Shown here: positions 32,427 to 41,786 of the stretch, in pieces
Position numbering within the stretch: position 1 is the first letter of the stretch
How the letters are laid out: every line of letters begins with the position of its first letter
Source: Nitrospirota bacterium
GTDB taxonomy: Bacteria; Nitrospirota; Nitrospiria; Nitrospirales; UBA8639
Length of the DNA stretch: 64,000 nucleotides
NCBI GenBank assembly: GCA_027623995.1
Contig: JAQBUF010000004.1
Span: 18,551 to 82,550 of the forward strand
Direction: 5' to 3'
Notes under the pieces: generated by a model
What the model was told of the DNA's origin: nothing
The model's input: only the letters and a program-made list of their open reading frames with translations
Database searches by the model: none
Position numbers and translations under genes: made by a program

Positions 32427-33974
32427 TTAACTCGACATCGGCATTGCCTGGGCCCGATATTCCACCAAAGCTTCCACCAAAGCTGGGATGGTATTCTGCC
32501 CGGCCACAACCTCAACTTGCAATCCCAATTCTCGGGCTGTTTCCGCGGTAATCGGCCCAATGCATCCAATAATGGTGTGTTGAAGGATTTTTTGCAATTC
32601 CTCCGCCCCTCCAAACAACTCCACGAAGTTTCGGACGGTAGACGAACTCGCAAACGTGACCATCTCAATGCCTTGAGAGAGGAAACGAGTTTTGATCGCC
32701 TCAACTTCCGATTGAGGAACCACCGTCTGGTACACTGGAGCAACTAACACTTCCGCTCCCAAACGACGTAATTCTTCAGGCAAGATCTCACGAGCCTGGG
32801 CTGCTCGTGCGATAAAGACTCGCTGACCAGCTACGCCCGCAGCTTTCATCACCTCCAAAATACCCTCAGCCTGATACTGGGCAGGGATGACGTCTGCCTT
32901 CACGCCAAACTTTTCTAGCTCTTCTGCGGTTCGAGGTCCAATGCAACAGACTCGCAAGCCATGAAGGCTTCTGGCATCTCGCCCATTGTGCCACAATCGA
33001 CGCATAAAATGTTGCACCCCATTCACACTTGTCAAGACAAGCCACTGAAAGGTCTCAAGACAAGCGATCGCATGATCGACCTCATCCCAACTTACCGGTG
33101 GAGCAAATGCAATGGTGGGACATTCGATAGGCTCCCCGCCATATGACAACAAGAGCTGAGACAGTTCTGAGGCTTGACTACGAGCCCGCGTGACCAATAT
33201 GCGAGTGCCGAACAGGGGACGGGACTCAAACCAATTCATGTGCTGACGCAAAGACACCACGGCCCCAATCACAATGATCGTCGGCGGTTGAATATTGGCC
33301 GCTTCAGCCTGTGCAATGATCGTCGCCAACGTTCCCACCACCGTGCGTTGCTTAGGATAGGTACCCCATTGAATAAGTGCCACAGGCGTGTCGGAAGATT
33401 TTCCTTCTTCCGTCAACCGACGAACGATCGTCGGTAAATTTTTTGCACCCATCAAAAACACCAGCGTCCCATCTACCGTGGCTAATCGAGGCCACTCCAG
33501 CACACTCCCCCCCTTGCTAGGGTCCTCATGGCCAGTCACAAAGGTGACCGTCGAAGCCAAGGTCCGATGCGTCACTGGAATCCCCGCATACGCCGGAACC
33601 GCCACGGCTGAAGTCACCCCAGGAACAACCTCAAAGGGAATCGATTGTTCGGCCAGCATCTCAGCTTCCTCCCCGCCTCGTCCGAACACAAAGGGATCTC
33701 CCCCTTTAAGTCGAACCACCTGCTTGCCCTCTTGAACTTTCTGAACCAGGAGCTGATAAATCTCTTCTTGAGGGCGATACGCTCCACGGCCACTACGTCC
33801 CACATAAATTCGTTCCGCATGGGGAGGCGCATAGTCTAACAACGCAGGATTGGCTAAATGGTCATAGAGCACCACATCCGCTCGTTCGAGACAGACTTTT
33901 CCACGAAGAGTCAACAACCCTGGATCGCCTGGACCTGCTCCAACTAAATAGACTTTGCCTTTTACCATTCCCAC
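32427..33974 (-). CDS. uroporphyrinogen-III C-methyltransferase/synthase fusion (CobA-HemD)
   Basis: VYLVGAGPGDPGLLTLRG, VVRLKGGDPFVFGRGGEE plus C-terminal HemD domain. Confidence 0.93.
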   Translation of the reverse strand: MGMVKGKVYLVGAGPGDPGLLTLRGKVCLERADVVLYDHLANPALLDYAPPHAERIYVGRSGRGAYRPQEEIYQLLVQKVQEGKQVVRLKGGDPFVFGRGGEEAEMLAEQSIPFEVVPGVTSAVAVPAYAGIPVTHRTLASTVTFVTGHEDPSKGGSVLEWPRLATVDGTLVFLMGAKNLPTIVRRLTEEGKSSDTPVALIQWGTYPKQRTVVGTLATIIAQAEAANIQPPTIIVIGAVVSLRQHMNWFESRPLFGTRILVTRARSQASELSQLLLSYGGEPIECPTIAFAPPVSWDEVDHAIACLETFQWLVLTSVNGVQHFMRRLWHNGRDARSLHGLRVCCIGPRTAEELEKFGVKADVIPAQYQAEGILEVMKAAGVAGQRVFIARAAQAREILPEELRRLGAEVLVAPVYQTVVPQSEVEAIKTRFLSQGIEMVTFASSSTVRNFVELFGGAEELQKILQHTIIGCIGPITAETARELGLQVEVVAGQNTIPALVEALVEYRAQAMPMSS

Positions 33975-33980
33975 CCTAAC

Positions 33981-34928
33981 TTATGCGCGACCGTAAATGT
34001 CCTGTAAAATTTTATCCCCGCCGGCCTTTAACAGTCGCTCGGCGACTGTGACAGCCAATGAGTCGGCCTCGGCCACTGGACCACACATTTCCTCACGAAT
34101 GATGCGTTGCCCATCCTCACTGGCCACCAAGCCATGGAAGGTGAGCTGCTGTCCATCAATAGTCGCATGCCCAGCAATGGGCACCTGACACCCACCCTCC
34201 AATCGAGCCAAAAAGGCTCGTTCCGCCAACACCGCAATACGTGAGGTCGAATCATTGAGGGGGGCTAAAAGATTTTGAATAAACACATCGTCAGTCCGGC
34301 CTTCAATCCCTAAAGCACCCTGTCCAACCGCTGGCAGAATAATTTCTGGAGACAGGCATTCCGTGATCTGGGCTGTCCATCCTAACCGTTTCAACCCGGA
34401 CGCCGCGAGCACAATCGCATCAAACTGGCCCTCCTGAAGTTTTCGTATTCGAGTATCCAGATTGCCACGCAACATGTGAATGGAGAAGTCTGGTCGTTGA
34501 GCCAAAAATTGTGACTGCCGTCGCAGACTGCTCGTGCCAATCTTTGCGGAGGTTGGCAGATCATGAAATGATTCGCCATTTCGGCTCAATAACGCATCAC
34601 GAGGATCTTCACGTGTAGGCACGCAATGAATGGCTAACCCTTCAGGCAGGACGGACGGGACGTCTTTCATACTGTGGACAGCCAGGTCAATATCCTTCCG
34701 CAGGAGGGCTTCCTCTATCTCCTTCACAAACAATGCTTTTCCACCAATTTTGGCTAACGGCACATCCGTGATCTTATCTCCACTGGTTTGAATGCGTTCG
34801 AGTCGAATTGAAAGGTGTGGGGCTATTTCTTGAAGACGGGCCTGCACCCATTCAGCCTGCCAAATAGCGAGCTGACTCCCCCGTGTCCCAATCACTAATG
34901 ATGTACGTGCCCCGTTAGCAGAGCTCAC
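33981..34928 (-). CDS. hemC: hydroxymethylbilane synthase
   Basis: IGTRGSQLAIWQAEWV, LAVHSMKDVP, EGGCQVPI. Confidence 0.95.
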   Translation of the reverse strand: MSSANGARTSLVIGTRGSQLAIWQAEWVQARLQEIAPHLSIRLERIQTSGDKITDVPLAKIGGKALFVKEIEEALLRKDIDLAVHSMKDVPSVLPEGLAIHCVPTREDPRDALLSRNGESFHDLPTSAKIGTSSLRRQSQFLAQRPDFSIHMLRGNLDTRIRKLQEGQFDAIVLAASGLKRLGWTAQITECLSPEIILPAVGQGALGIEGRTDDVFIQNLLAPLNDSTSRIAVLAERAFLARLEGGCQVPIAGHATIDGQQLTFHGLVASEDGQRIIREEMCGPVAEADSLAVTVAERLLKAGGDKILQDIYGRA

Positions 34929-35038
34929 ATTTTCTCCTTATCCGGTTCAATCCTCGGCATCATCGCGCTCGAGACCTTGCAACATTCATCAAGCACAGGC
35001 TTCCCCCCTGAAGTAGAACCATACGAAATATGGCCACG

Positions 35039-36445
35039 CTATTTTTGGGACTCGTGGGAAACTTTTGGATCGACCAAAGGACGCACGTCGACCTGAGCAA
35101 CCGACGGATTCAGCTTGGCTTGGTCAGAAATTTCTTGGGGGGTACTCACACAACTGTCGCCACCTTGTGGATTTCCACTCATATCGAGATCGTAAAATCG
35201 TCGTGCAGCATCAATATAGACTGAGCCATTGGACGATTGCGTCGCTGACTTCAAGGCCACCAACGGTCCATGAATTAATTTATTGACGATGGCTGACGCC
35301 AACCCTTCAACCGCTTCACGATCCTGATCAGACAAAGCACTTAACCGATGGAAGGCTTTCGCCAATTCCGCCTGCTTAATATCCTCTGCCCGTTTTCGTA
35401 GGGCCACAATCGTTGGAGTCGCGACAAGAGATTGCAACCACTTTTGGATGACCTCGACTTCTTCGTGTGCAATCACCTCGGCTTTCACGGACTCAGCTCG
35501 CCGTTCTTCTCGATTCTGCTCAATATGCATTTCCAGATCATCAATATCAAAGAGAAAGGCATTATCCACATCACGAACCGCTGGATCGATGTTCCTGGGA
35601 ACCGATACATCAATGAGAAAAATTGGACGATTCTTTCGTTCACGTACGGCTCGCAGTACATCTTCTGCAGTAATTAAATAATGGGAAGCCCCCGTAGAAC
35701 AGATCACAATATCCGCTTTCGCCATCTCGCTGCGAAATTCCTCAAAGGGAATCGGCAGACCTTGAAAGCGATTCGCCACAGATCGAGCTCGCACCGGATC
35801 GCGTGTCGTGAGCAACACCTGCCGAACACCATGATTGACCAGGTGCTGAGCCGCCAGCTTGGCCATTTCACCGGCGCCAACCAACATCACCGTCCGAGCC
35901 GATAAATTGCCAAACACCTTCTTGGCTAATTCAACCGCCGCATAGCTAACAGACACCGCATTTTCGGCGATGCGCGTTTCGCTCCGCACTCGCTTGGCCA
36001 CCGAAATAGCCTTTTTGACAAGCTTATTGAGGATGACCCCACTCGCATTATGGGTCAGCGCTAATCGAAAGGCCTCTTTGACCTGCCCCAAAATTTGCGG
36101 CTCGCCTACAACCATGGAATCCAAGCTTGCCGTCACTCGAAAGAGATGGGAAATAGTCCGCTCTCCTGAATGCCAATACAAATGAGGAAGAAGTTGTTCC
36201 GCAGAAAGAGAAAGATGTGAATCGACAAGAAATTCTTGAATGGCAGAAAAACCAGATTCAACTTGATCAACGACGGCATACACTTCTACACGATTACACG
36301 TTTGAAGTAACATACCCTCTTTGATCCCAGGATAGGTCCTGAGTCTTTGTAACGCTTCGCCCATCCTGCTATCAGGCACAGCCAATAATTCCCGAAGTTC
36401 CACGGGTGCCGTTTTATGAGACAATCCCACCGTAATGATATGCAT
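35039..36445 (-). CDS. hemA: glutamyl-tRNA reductase
   Basis: ITVGLSHKTAPVELRE, LLQTCNRVEVY; start at MHIITVGL. Confidence 0.94.
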   Translation of the reverse strand: MHIITVGLSHKTAPVELRELLAVPDSRMGEALQRLRTYPGIKEGMLLQTCNRVEVYAVVDQVESGFSAIQEFLVDSHLSLSAEQLLPHLYWHSGERTISHLFRVTASLDSMVVGEPQILGQVKEAFRLALTHNASGVILNKLVKKAISVAKRVRSETRIAENAVSVSYAAVELAKKVFGNLSARTVMLVGAGEMAKLAAQHLVNHGVRQVLLTTRDPVRARSVANRFQGLPIPFEEFRSEMAKADIVICSTGASHYLITAEDVLRAVRERKNRPIFLIDVSVPRNIDPAVRDVDNAFLFDIDDLEMHIEQNREERRAESVKAEVIAHEEVEVIQKWLQSLVATPTIVALRKRAEDIKQAELAKAFHRLSALSDQDREAVEGLASAIVNKLIHGPLVALKSATQSSNGSVYIDAARRFYDLDMSGNPQGGDSCVSTPQEISDQAKLNPSVAQVDVRPLVDPKVSHESQK

Positions 36446-37251
36446 CAGCTTACGGAAGCCCCGCTGCTTTTGAGAATAACTCCGAGGAATGTCAGAAGGA
36501 CGCCGGCAAACCCAACGATAGTTAAATATGCTGCCTTTTTGGCTCTCCAGCCAACAGTGACTCGCCCCATCAACACAATCAAATAAAAGACCCAGGTGAT
36601 CAAGGCCCAAATTTGCTCAGGGTTCCAACTCAAATACGCGCCAAGGGAAATTTGTGCGGAGATCGCACCCGTTAAAATCCCCAGCGTGAGAAACGGAAAC
36701 CCAAGCAAGATCGAACGCTGATTCAGTCTATCCAAAAAATCTAAAGGAGGAAGTTTAAACGACAACACGTTGAATTGCTTCGATTTGAGTAATCGTTCCT
36801 GCATCAAATACATCAACCCGGCGACAAAGGCGACGGCAAACCCCACGGTTCCTAACATGCTCAGCGTGACGTGAACCCATACACCTTGAAACATGGGATG
36901 AAGGATTGGAGCTTCAGCCGGAAGAATCGCCGTCGAGACTAAGGAGAGAAATGCCAATGGCAGGATAAATGACCCAAGTACTTGCAGATACTGTCGAGTC
37001 GCCGCCACGAGGAACACCAAGACCAGAGACCAGGAGAAAAAGGACATGGCCTTTTGAAAGGTCACCCATTTCAATTCATCGCCCGACCACAATTGCAATG
37101 CTAACGCAACGGTATGGGTAAAAAACCCGAGTCCAGCCAAACCCAGAGCGACCTTAGAAAGGCCTTCGGAGCGTCGCACGAGACAAATCAAAAAGGTGAC
37201 CGTCCCTAGGAAGTACAACCCCAAAGTAATCTGAAAAAACACCACCGTCAT
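36445..37251 (-). CDS. ccsA: CcsA/HemX-like cytochrome c assembly membrane protein
   Basis: Multi-TM; WVHVTLSMLGTVGFAVAFVAGLMYLMQE and SWNPEQIWALITWVFYL. Confidence 0.85.
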   Translation of the reverse strand: MTVVFFQITLGLYFLGTVTFLICLVRRSEGLSKVALGLAGLGFFTHTVALALQLWSGDELKWVTFQKAMSFFSWSLVLVFLVAATRQYLQVLGSFILPLAFLSLVSTAILPAEAPILHPMFQGVWVHVTLSMLGTVGFAVAFVAGLMYLMQERLLKSKQFNVLSFKLPPLDFLDRLNQRSILLGFPFLTLGILTGAISAQISLGAYLSWNPEQIWALITWVFYLIVLMGRVTVGWRAKKAAYLTIVGFAGVLLTFLGVILKSSGASVS

Positions 37252-37408
37252 AACTTGTGGATATCCTTATAAAATAGTGCTAAAGACCTAGTCTCAAAGT
37301 ATAGTTATGCCCAATAAAGAGGTCAAGGAAATGTGCGTGGAGCAAGGCTGGGAACATTAAGAAAGAGCAGGGTTGAAGCTTATACGATTATGATTTCTCT
37401 TCTGACAA

Positions 37409-38191
37409 CTATCCGCCTGAACTTGCGGTGGCGCCACCACAGACATTTATCGCTTGGCCAGTTATCGCTGCGGCCATTGGTGAGCAAAGAAAAAGAATAG
37501 TCGACGCAATCTCATCAACGTCTGCCATTCGCTTGATAGGTACAGCCGCAATGGCAAGAGCTCGAAAATCCTCTGCCAACATGCCCAGCACCTCGGCCGT
37601 TTCTTTAATACCTTGCCGCGCCATCGCGGTATCCACCCAGGTTGGGCACACGGCATTCACGGTAATACCGCGCTCGGCCACCTCAAGAGCCACAGCCTTG
37701 GTAAATCCAATGATGCCATGCTTGGCCGTACAATACCCAGAATAGCCTGGCACACCAAATCGCCCAAGAACCGACGAAAGATTAATAATCCGACCATAAT
37801 TGGGATCCTTCATATGTGGCAACACAATTTTCGAACATAAATAGGACCCTGTAAGATTTGTTTGAATAATGCTCAACCATCGAGAGTCATCAACCTCGTC
37901 CATGGGAGTCCGACCAGACATCCCGGCATTATTCACGAGAATATCAATCTGCCCCCATTCAGAGACAATAGCCGATACGACTCGTTCCATGTCCCTACGC
38001 TGCGTGACATCACCAGGAAAACCCATGGCCCTGGCACCCATAGCCTTAAGTTCTTCAACAGTCTCTTCAAGAGGTTGTGCCCGCCTCCCGCAAATTGCAA
38101 TTCGAGCGCCTTGGGCAGCTAGCACTTTAGCAACGCCTTGCCCAATTCCCACTCCACCACCTGTGACCAAGGCCACACGATTTTTCAACAT
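37409..38191 (-). CDS. short-chain dehydrogenase/reductase (FabG-like)
   Basis: VTGGGVGIGQG, NNAGMSG, YSGYCTAKHG. Confidence 0.9.
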   Translation of the reverse strand: MLKNRVALVTGGGVGIGQGVAKVLAAQGARIAICGRRAQPLEETVEELKAMGARAMGFPGDVTQRRDMERVVSAIVSEWGQIDILVNNAGMSGRTPMDEVDDSRWLSIIQTNLTGSYLCSKIVLPHMKDPNYGRIINLSSVLGRFGVPGYSGYCTAKHGIIGFTKAVALEVAERGITVNAVCPTWVDTAMARQGIKETAEVLGMLAEDFRALAIAAVPIKRMADVDEIASTILFLCSPMAAAITGQAINVCGGATASSGG

Positions 38192-38392
38192 GATTTGGTG
38201 TCTCCTTTTACATCATGCTATTTTTGGACTAACAAATTCCAAGTAATATTTAAAATTCTATTTTTATAAACAACGAATATTAATGGGGCGATTCTCAAGA
38301 CATCTAAGATCAACCATATTCACCTCATACATTACATGACATTTTTCTTCCCAGCCAAGTAGAATGGAACAACTTTTAAAAATGGAAAAACT

Positions 38393-39157
38393 ATGAGCGG
38401 CACCCTGTACATTGTCAGCACACCCATCGGGAACCTTGAGGACCTCACCTTCCGGGCCCATCGCACCCTCAAAGAAGTCCAGATCATCGCAGCCGAAGAC
38501 ACAAGGCATACCCAAAAGCTCTGCAGTCATTATGGAATTGGAACGACTCTCACCAGTTATCACGATTTTAACAAAGAAGAGAAAACCCCAATACTTTTGG
38601 AAAAAATTCTGGAAGGACAATCGGTTGCACTAGTCTCTGATGCAGGAACGCCTTTAATCTCCGATCCCGGGTACTACCTCCTCACTCGAGCCATTGCCAA
38701 GAATATACCCATTGTCCCCATTCCCGGCCCCTCGGCAATTCTCACGGCTCTTGCAGTATCAGGACTTCCCACCGATGCCTTTCGATATGAGGGATTTTTG
38801 CCAAAAAAATCTGGCGCAAGGTCCCGAGTATTACAAGCGTTAGCCGAGGAACCCCAGACAATCATTCTATTCGAGACACCTCATCGCATTAAAGCGACCT
38901 TAGCGGAAATACAAGAAATTTTCGGGACTCGTCATTTAGTCCTAGCACGAGAGCTGACGAAAACCTATGAGGAAATTATCCGAGGAAGTGCTGAGGAGAT
39001 ATTGGGGAAATACCAAACGAAAACCCCTAAAGGTGAAATGACCTTGGTAATTGCAGGAAAGCCAAAGCCGAAAAAACCACCTAAAAGAAAAATGGGCGCT
39101 AATCATCACCTTTCTGAATCAGTACTCGGTGATATGCCTCCTGATGTTCTTGAGTAA
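38393..39157 (+). CDS. rsmI: 16S rRNA (cytidine-2'-O)-methyltransferase
   Basis: LYIVSTPIGNLEDLTFRA, VSDAGTPLISDPGY, PGPSAILTAL. Confidence 0.94.
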   Translation: MSGTLYIVSTPIGNLEDLTFRAHRTLKEVQIIAAEDTRHTQKLCSHYGIGTTLTSYHDFNKEEKTPILLEKILEGQSVALVSDAGTPLISDPGYYLLTRAIAKNIPIVPIPGPSAILTALAVSGLPTDAFRYEGFLPKKSGARSRVLQALAEEPQTIILFETPHRIKATLAEIQEIFGTRHLVLARELTKTYEEIIRGSAEEILGKYQTKTPKGEMTLVIAGKPKPKKPPKRKMGANHHLSESVLGDMPPDVLE

Positions 39158-39344
39158 GGACGGTATGCCCTTCATTGCGTATACTTTGAGGAACATTTTT
39201 AATCGGTTCTCCATCATCTAAGATCACTGCTAACACATCACCCGATTGCATCGTATCCAATTGTAATTTTGTCTTCACAAAATTATATGGACAAATAACT
39301 CCTCGTAAATCTAACTCTGCTTGAGCTTTAATTTCTTTACTCAT
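39099..39344 (-). CDS. TusA-family sulfur carrier protein
   Basis: LDLRGVICPYNFVKTKLQL. Confidence 0.88.
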   Translation of the reverse strand: MSKEIKAQAELDLRGVICPYNFVKTKLQLDTMQSGDVLAVILDDGEPIKNVPQSIRNEGHTVLTQEHQEAYHRVLIQKGDD

Positions 39345-39399
39345 GCCTTACTATCTCTTAAAACCATGATTGAATAGTGTCAACAGCTATCATGTACAT

Positions 39400-39438
39400 A
39401 AAAAAAAGGAGCGTGCCAACATTTGCCGACACGCTCCT
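39400..39438 (-). terminator. intrinsic terminator for the 39473-40228 gene
   Basis: AGGAGCGTG...CACGCTCCT stem followed by T-tract on the minus strand. Confidence 0.85.
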
Positions 39439-39472
39439 AATTTATAAATAAAACCGAAAAACCAAACAGGTA

Positions 39473-40228
39473 TTACTGAACCGTACCTTTGTTAAAATTG
39501 GCTCGGTCAGCACCGTAATCAGTCGCGATCGTTGAACTCGTACGCGTGTTCACAGTGTTTGGTTGTGGGGCACATTGCCAGCAAGGAGCGGCACCAGTGG
39601 TGGCACCAACACTGGAGGTAATGCCAGTTTTGACATCCCCAGCTTGAATTCCACCCAATGGGACACCGGTGTACCCAGCGGTTGCGGTGGAGATACCACG
39701 ATAATTCGTAGGATCTGGACTTTGCCCGAAACCACCAGCGAAATTGGTATTGTCGGCACCAGCGAGAACTTGGCTTCCTTCAAGAACGTACACTGACCGA
39801 ACAATGGCACGCCCCGTACTAAATTTGTGAGACGCATCTGTTTCTTGTACGGCTTGAATGGAAACATAGTCGCCCTTACCGATGGCTTTTAAATTTTCGA
39901 GGTTGGTCTTGTCATCAAAATACAGGGTCCGTATGTTGAGAGACCCCCGTTGCATCTGCCGCTCATCATGAGAACTTCCACCCATGTCAATGAACAAACG
40001 CCCACTAGACAAATCTACCCCAACAACCTCTCCCATGATGGATTCAGGCTGTGACAGGTACCGTAACATGTCACCTTCGTCCATAACTCTAGCCCGCGTT
40101 CCTGAACCTTGTGAATCACCAACACCCGTTCCAAATCCAGAATGTTGAGGCGCACGCTCTTGCGCCACTGCCACGCTGACTGAGCCTGCAAGAATGATAG
40201 CTGCTGCAAAATACCCTAACTTCCGCAT
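39473..40228 (-). CDS. secreted hypothetical protein
   Basis: Signal peptide MRKLGYFAAAIILAGSVSVAVAQ; AGGAGGAG RBS upstream. Confidence 0.75.
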   Translation of the reverse strand: MRKLGYFAAAIILAGSVSVAVAQERAPQHSGFGTGVGDSQGSGTRARVMDEGDMLRYLSQPESIMGEVVGVDLSSGRLFIDMGGSSHDERQMQRGSLNIRTLYFDDKTNLENLKAIGKGDYVSIQAVQETDASHKFSTGRAIVRSVYVLEGSQVLAGADNTNFAGGFGQSPDPTNYRGISTATAGYTGVPLGGIQAGDVKTGITSSVGATTGAAPCWQCAPQPNTVNTRTSSTIATDYGADRANFNKGTVQ

Positions 40229-40496
40229 GTGGCTCCTCCTTAGGAAGTGTAAGTTAATAATCAAAGATTAATACCGAATGAAAACCGTTCTACTAAATTT
40301 TTAAATCCTAGGGTTGGTAACTATAGTGATCTCAACAAGCGCTGTCAAGGGGATTTTCCGCCCAAGTTACCTTCCGTAAAAATCGCCTAAATTGTGAATA
40401 CGTAAACAAATCAATATGACGTTATAAACCTATTGACGGCTTGAGTCCAGCCCAAATCGATGCAAAAAACTCAACGCCTGAAATTCATTGAAATAA

Positions 40497-40583
40497 TGGT
40501 GCCCGGACCGAGGGTCGAACTCGGACTCCCTTGCGAGAACCGGATTTTGAGTCCGGCGCGTCTGCCAGTTCCGCCATCCGGGC
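40497..40583 (-). tRNA. tRNA-Leu(CAA)
   Basis: GCCCGGATGGCGGAACTGGCAGACGC...CCGGACTCAAAATCCGG...GGTTCGA-like T arm...TCCGGGCACCA; CCA encoded. Confidence 0.95.
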
Positions 40584-40745
40584 ACAAACCTGACGACCGA
40601 CCATTTTCTAGCATGATCCCTAAGTCTCGTCAATGAATGACTTGAAAGGTTTTCAGAATTTATTATGCCGTGATATGATTTGCTCGTTACCAAAAACATC
40701 CCCTCATAATTAATGCCCTCTTATAGAATTAATAAGGAGAAGACC

Positions 40746-41018
40746 ATGGCCGAAATTCAATGTTTAAAATGTGAAAAAACCGCAGAGACAATGACCGAAC
40801 CACTATTTATGGGGAAGTTAGAAGAAGAAATAAAAAATAATGTCTGTGAAGCCTGCTGGACAGAATGGACTAAACCTGGCGGTGTTAAAACCATGGTGAT
40901 TAATGAATATCAACTGAATCTTGGAGATGAAAACGGTCGCGCGGCACTGAAAAAGCAAATGCGCGCGTTTTTCAAACTGCCTGACGCCGAAGTCGAATTC
41001 AAGGATTACCGGACCTAA
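40746..41018 (+). CDS. Fe(2+)-trafficking protein-like small protein
   Basis: IQCLKCEKTAETM...MVINEYQLNLGDENGRAALKKQMRAFF. Confidence 0.75.
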   Translation: MAEIQCLKCEKTAETMTEPLFMGKLEEEIKNNVCEACWTEWTKPGGVKTMVINEYQLNLGDENGRAALKKQMRAFFKLPDAEVEFKDYRT

Positions 41019-41036
41019 TTTCCTATAATGATAGGG

Positions 41037-41060
41037 ACTCCCCTAAGGGAGTTTATTTTC
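41037..41060 (+). terminator. intrinsic terminator
   Basis: ACTCCC-CTAA-GGGAGT followed by TTATTTT. Confidence 0.8.
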
Positions 41061-41144
41061 TGGAAAGGGTCTTTAGCCGATTACTCATGAATCCGAAAAA
41101 TAAAGCAGGACTTGGCGGTACGAACGTGTGAAGGATGTAGGCAG

Positions 41145-41705
41145 ATGAGCACCCCTCTTGGAAAAGGAATTTTTCTTGTAGCAACTCCAAATCTACGAGA
41201 CCCTAATTTTAGTCAGACCGTCATTCTTCTGTGTGAACATGGAGAAGAAGGCGCGTTAGGCGTCGTGGTCAATCGCCCAACTAAAATGAATATTACCGAA
41301 GTCTTGCCCCAAGTGCCGATACTTGAAGGCCAAAGCCATATGGTTTTTTCAGGTGGACCTGTTCAGCGGAACCACCTATTGATCTTGTACCGCGCAGCAG
41401 AGGGACCTGAAGACACCCATCATGTCTTTGATGGAGTCTACCTTGGTGGCAACATGACCATCCTGGATGATATTTTAACGGACCCGTTGAGTCCGGCAAA
41501 CTTTCGCGCCTACATGGGGTACTCAGGATGGTCACCGGGACAATTAGAAAATGAAATGAAATCGGGATCATGGCTCACCTTGCCTGCAAAGTCCGCTATC
41601 ATGTTCGATCAAGATCATTCCCGCATGTGGGGCGAAATCTTGCGTTCCCTTGGCTCACAATATGCGATGTACTCAGACATGCCAGTTGATCCACAAATGA
41701 ATTAG
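41145..41705 (+). CDS. YqgE/AlgH family protein
   Basis: GIFLVATPNLRDPNFSQTVILLCEHGEEGALGVVVNRP. Confidence 0.93.
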   Translation: MSTPLGKGIFLVATPNLRDPNFSQTVILLCEHGEEGALGVVVNRPTKMNITEVLPQVPILEGQSHMVFSGGPVQRNHLLILYRAAEGPEDTHHVFDGVYLGGNMTILDDILTDPLSPANFRAYMGYSGWSPGQLENEMKSGSWLTLPAKSAIMFDQDHSRMWGEILRSLGSQYAMYSDMPVDPQMN

Positions 41706-41786
41706 ACTACCGGTGTTTTTTTAAAGACTCACGATATTTAGGAAGTCCTTGAAAAACCTAAAATTCCGCCGACATTGCTTGAGGGG

